A stretch of 64,000 bases of DNA from Oxobacter pfennigii (GTDB taxonomy: Bacteria; Bacillota; Clostridia; Clostridiales; Oxobacteraceae). Below, piece by piece: positions 61,500 to 64,000 of this stretch (within the stretch, counting starts at the first letter, position 1; every line of letters begins with the position of its first letter). Location: the NCBI RefSeq assembly GCF_001317355.1, contig NZ_LKET01000014.1:1-64000 (forward strand), written 5' to 3'. The notes under the pieces were generated by a model. It ran no database searches, was not told where the DNA came from, and saw only the letters and a program-made list of their open reading frames with translations. Both the position numbers and the translations under genes were made by a program.

Positions 61500-61767
61500 T
61501 AAATATCATCTCCTTATTTTCTATATAATAAGGATAGCATTAATTGCCATATATCTCCATAAATTTTTCTCTATTTAACTATACGAAACAAGCTAACTCG
61601 ACCTGTTCATTTCCCAATTAAATTCTATGCTTTTATAATTCCAGCTTCCTTTCTCACTTTTTATTTTTTATAAATAGAAATAATGTTATTAGAATTTTAA
61701 ACATAGTGATTTATAATAATATATAGTATATTGTGTAAACAAACAAAGAAATAGGAGGAATAATGCC

Positions 61768-62145
61768 ATGGGATTAATGGATGGATTATTAGGCAATGCT
61801 TCAGAGGTAAAAATAAGTGATGTGCAAAAAGAGTATGCAAACATATTAAGCACAACTGAAAACATAGAAAAAGCTTACAAGCTCATCCGTGATATGTTTA
61901 TATTTACTGATAAAAGGCTTATACTGGTGGATAAACAGGGAGTGACAGGCAAAAAAACTGAATATCATTCCATACCTTATAAAAGCATAACCCACTTCAG
62001 CATAGAGACCTCAGGCCATTTTGATTTGGATGCAGAACTTAAAATATGGCTTTCCGGAATGCCGGTACCCATAGAAAAGAAATTCAATAAAAGCCTTAAC
62101 ATATATGAACTTCAAAGCGTATTAGCTGCTTATGTATTAAAGTAA
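61768..62145 (+). CDS. Bacterial PH-domain protein
   Basis: A 125-residue single-domain protein with FTDKRLILVDKQGVTGKKTEYHSIPYKSITHFSIET, the signature of bacterial pleckstrin-homology (bPH) proteins. The role of the family is not defined. AGGAGG precedes the ATG. It diverges from the TIR gene across 268 bp of AT-rich DNA. Confidence 0.88.
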   Translation: MGLMDGLLGNASEVKISDVQKEYANILSTTENIEKAYKLIRDMFIFTDKRLILVDKQGVTGKKTEYHSIPYKSITHFSIETSGHFDLDAELKIWLSGMPVPIEKKFNKSLNIYELQSVLAAYVLK

Positions 62146-62163
62146 ATATGACTATAGATATCT

Positions 62164-62190
62164 TAGCCCTGTTTAAATCAGGGCTATTAT
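62164..62190 (+). terminator. Terminator of the PH-domain gene
   Basis: AGCCCTG and CAGGGCT (62164-62184) form a stem, followed by ATTATCTTTATTT. Confidence 0.8.
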
Positions 62191-62274
62191 CTTTATTTAA
62201 AGGATTTTACATAATATAAGAATTGGAGCGTAACTGAATTATGGTTTAAAATAAAACCATAGGAGATGTATAAT

Positions 62275-62814
62275 ATGATGAAAATTGAAGAAATTATTTT
62301 CCGGGAAAGAGAAAATTTTAATATCCATGAATATGCCTTTTTGAAGCCCGCTGATGTTATCTTTTCAGATGAAGTAAGGATGTTTTGTGAAAAGAACGGC
62401 TGCGGTATGCACGGCACTTCCTGGGCTTGCCCGCCTGCAACAGGGAGTGTAGCGGAATGCAGAAAACTATGCAACAAATATAAAAATGCTTTTATTTTCA
62501 GTTCAGTTACCAAGCTTGAAAGCTCTTATGATATAAAGGGCTGGCGTACTGCCAGAATAACCCATGAAGCCATTACTGATAAAGTAGTAAAAATATTCAG
62601 AAGGGAATTTAAAAATCCTCTTATACTTTCTACAGAAGGGTGCACTGTATGCAAAAAATGCTCTTACCCTGATAACCCCTGCAGATTTCCCGACCGTATG
62701 TATCCGGCAACAGAAGGCTTTGGCATCTTGGTTATGCAGCAGGCCTCATTGTGCAACATGAAGTACAATAACGGCCCTGAAACGGTGACATATTTCAGCA
62801 TGGTATTCTTTTAA
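62275..62814 (+). CDS. Cysteine-rich metal-binding protein (DUF2284-like)
   Basis: The 179-residue protein has CEKNGCGMHGTSWACPPATGSV, EGCTVCKKCSYPDNPCRFPD and several other cysteines, the pattern of DUF2284 predicted metal- or Fe-S-binding proteins of anaerobes. AGGAG is placed for the ATG at 62275 rather than at 62266. The function is unknown. Its stop is only 12 bp from the stop of the convergent glycosylase gene, with no terminator seen. Confidence 0.8.
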   Translation: MMKIEEIIFRERENFNIHEYAFLKPADVIFSDEVRMFCEKNGCGMHGTSWACPPATGSVAECRKLCNKYKNAFIFSSVTKLESSYDIKGWRTARITHEAITDKVVKIFRREFKNPLILSTEGCTVCKKCSYPDNPCRFPDRMYPATEGFGILVMQQASLCNMKYNNGPETVTYFSMVFF

Positions 62815-62826
62815 ATTACAATAGCT

Positions 62827-63636
62827 TTATACCCAAATATCAGGTTCACTTACTATATCTTTCATACAAAATTCACTAAATGGACAGCTTTGGCACCTTG
62901 GGTTTTGAGGGCTGCAGTATTCCCTTCCAACCTCCCAGCATAAGCTGTTAACAAGGCCGGGGAATTCAGGGTTCAATTCTCTGGCCTTCGCAATTGTATA
63001 AATACGGGCAATTTCCCCGTCAGGCACATAAGGGGTTAGGCCCAGTCTTTGGAATACCTTCAGTACATGGACATCAGGAGCTACATCTATAAAGCTGTAA
63101 TCTGAGAATTCTATCCCGTAATGAGTATGAAGAATGCCGGCAGCCATATTTGCAACCTTAAAGCCGCATCCTTTAAAATCCAAAAACCTTAAAATCACAT
63201 TGCAGCTTTTGGGTTTATTGCTCCATATTCTTGAGGCATCACCGTTCATATAGACTGAATCTTTAATTTTACGCACTCCGTTATAAAAAACACTTGCCTT
63301 TATTGCCGGATATCTGTGCCATTTCTTCTTTCCGCTGAACATATTCACATATTCCTGTTCATCTATCTTATAAAGCTCTTTTATATCAAAGGTACCTAAT
63401 TTTTCAAAAACACGGTATGGAATGGTCCATGCCACATCGGAATCTACGCCGGTATCCATAAGACAGGCAAGAACAAAAGCATGAGGGTGTTTTTCTATAT
63501 CCCTAAGGAGCTTATCTGCATTTTCTATGAAGTATTTATCTTCTGGTGCAAATGCTTTTTTAGTTAGCAAAGACTCTCTTATATAAGATTTATTTAAATA
63601 TTTTTTATATGCCATATCGACTAAAGGATGCTTCAT
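62827..63636 (-). CDS. HhH-GPD DNA glycosylase, endonuclease III-like with [4Fe-4S] cluster
   Basis: The 269-residue protein has a helix-hairpin-helix segment FKGCGFKVANMAAG with the catalytic-type Lys and an Asp-containing VAPDVHVLKVFQRLG motif. It ends with a CX6CX2CX5C cluster (CSPQNPRCQSCPFSEFC). It should excise damaged bases, though the divergent N-terminus makes the exact lesion specificity uncertain. CGGAGG precedes the ATG. Confidence 0.85.
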   Translation of the reverse strand: MKHPLVDMAYKKYLNKSYIRESLLTKKAFAPEDKYFIENADKLLRDIEKHPHAFVLACLMDTGVDSDVAWTIPYRVFEKLGTFDIKELYKIDEQEYVNMFSGKKKWHRYPAIKASVFYNGVRKIKDSVYMNGDASRIWSNKPKSCNVILRFLDFKGCGFKVANMAAGILHTHYGIEFSDYSFIDVAPDVHVLKVFQRLGLTPYVPDGEIARIYTIAKARELNPEFPGLVNSLCWEVGREYCSPQNPRCQSCPFSEFCMKDIVSEPDIWV

Positions 63637-63798
63637 TATGTTTTTACCTCCGAATCAGACACCCTGTGCCTAAAAAGAGGTGCCGTCTGTTTTCTATTAT
63701 ATAGTTTTTGCGGTAGCTACCAATTGTTTATGTGTAATCTGGATCCCAATTTCTTTCTGAGGAATAATCTTTGCATTAGAAGGCTTGGCTTCTGCCTC

Positions 63799-64000
63799 TT
63801 AGTTGTTATTTATCATTTGCCACTTTTCTTTTGTAATTGCCATTTCATACATATTCCAATAACCGGTGGACGACTCCCTCGCTTTTTCCATGAATTTTTC
63901 TTCTGTAAACCCTACACTTTTATAGCACCTAACAGCCGGTTCATTAAAATCAAATACTCCAAGAGTTATCTTCTCAAACCCCATATCTTCAAAACCAATT
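63799..64000 (-). CDS. GNAT-family N-acetyltransferase, C-terminal fragment
   Basis: Only the C-terminal 67 or so residues lie in the window. They contain ITLGVFDFNEPAVRCYKSVGF, the last strand-helix unit of the GNAT acetyl-CoA fold, and the frame stays open to the edge. The N-terminus lies outside the window. Confidence 0.85.
   Translation of the reverse strand, partial: IGFEDMGFEKITLGVFDFNEPAVRCYKSVGFTEEKFMEKARESSTGYWNMYEMAITKEKWQMINNN

Overview
The window reads as the chromosome of a low-G+C, anaerobic, spore-forming member of the Clostridia. The evidence is AT-rich intergenic DNA, AGGAGG-type ribosome binding sites, TTG/GTG starts, the sporulation-linked prkA-yhbH-spoVR operon, a monofunctional Ni-CO dehydrogenase operon, oxygen-sensitive Fe-S enzymes throughout, and riboswitch classes typical of Firmicutes. 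A truncated pterin-dependent methyltransferase at the left edge and the CO dehydrogenase suggest one-carbon (acetogen-like or CO-oxidising) metabolism. No rRNA, tRNA, CRISPR array or complete transposon was found.

Layout. 0-8.6 kb: methyltransferase fragment, adk, two ferredoxin-type aldo/keto reductases, a phospholipase-C-like protein, a PHP phosphatase, an EAL-CBS-GGDEF protein and a TraB/GumN-like protein. 8.7-16.5 kb: a MacB/FtsX-type ABC pair, a BusR-like GntR-RCK_C regulator, and a c-di-AMP (ydaO/yuaA) riboswitch in front of an opine-dehydrogenase-like gene and a B12-binding TIM-barrel gene. 16.8-21.3 kb: a Crp-type regulator convergent with a CO dehydrogenase operon (ferredoxin, flavin oxidoreductase, cooS). 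21.5-28.3 kb: a secreted protein, a heterodimeric ABC exporter, a cysteine-desulfurase-like enzyme and a DsrE-like protein. 28.4-38.1 kb: an 11-gene nuo operon without nuoEFG. 38.5-45.6 kb: class II aldolase, SulP transporter, spoVR-yhbH-prkA. 45.9-50.7 kb: a redox-sensor operon ending in a TnpB-family gene. 50.9-64 kb: orphan tungstate-binding protein behind a Moco/Tuco riboswitch, MarR regulator, MBL hydrolase, VanY peptidase, a double-cubane reductase operon, glnK-amtB, queT behind a preQ1 riboswitch, a TIR protein and small metabolic genes.

The most unusual locus is 45.93-47.58 kb. The 503-residue protein has the TnpB fold signature, including the zinc finger, but the three RuvC acidic positions read S256, Q317 and E404 instead of D-E-D. 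The gene is directly followed by about 100 nt of potentially pseudoknotted RNA and a strong terminator. It is the last gene of an operon encoding a [2Fe-2S] protein, an [FeFe]-hydrogenase-like PAS sensor and a SpoIIE-type phosphatase. This is the pattern expected of a domesticated, RNA-guided, nuclease-dead regulator.

Two further systems stand out. First, at 12.6-16.5 kb a c-di-AMP-type repressor gene, a perfect inverted repeat over a consensus promoter and a c-di-AMP riboswitch are stacked in front of a two-gene operon whose product is unknown (an osmolyte is one possibility). Second, a family of about 200-bp elements (four full copies and one 67-bp deletion form) folds along its whole length into one hairpin. 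The arm sequences differ between copies but pairing is kept, and every copy lies just after a stop codon, four of the five between convergent genes.
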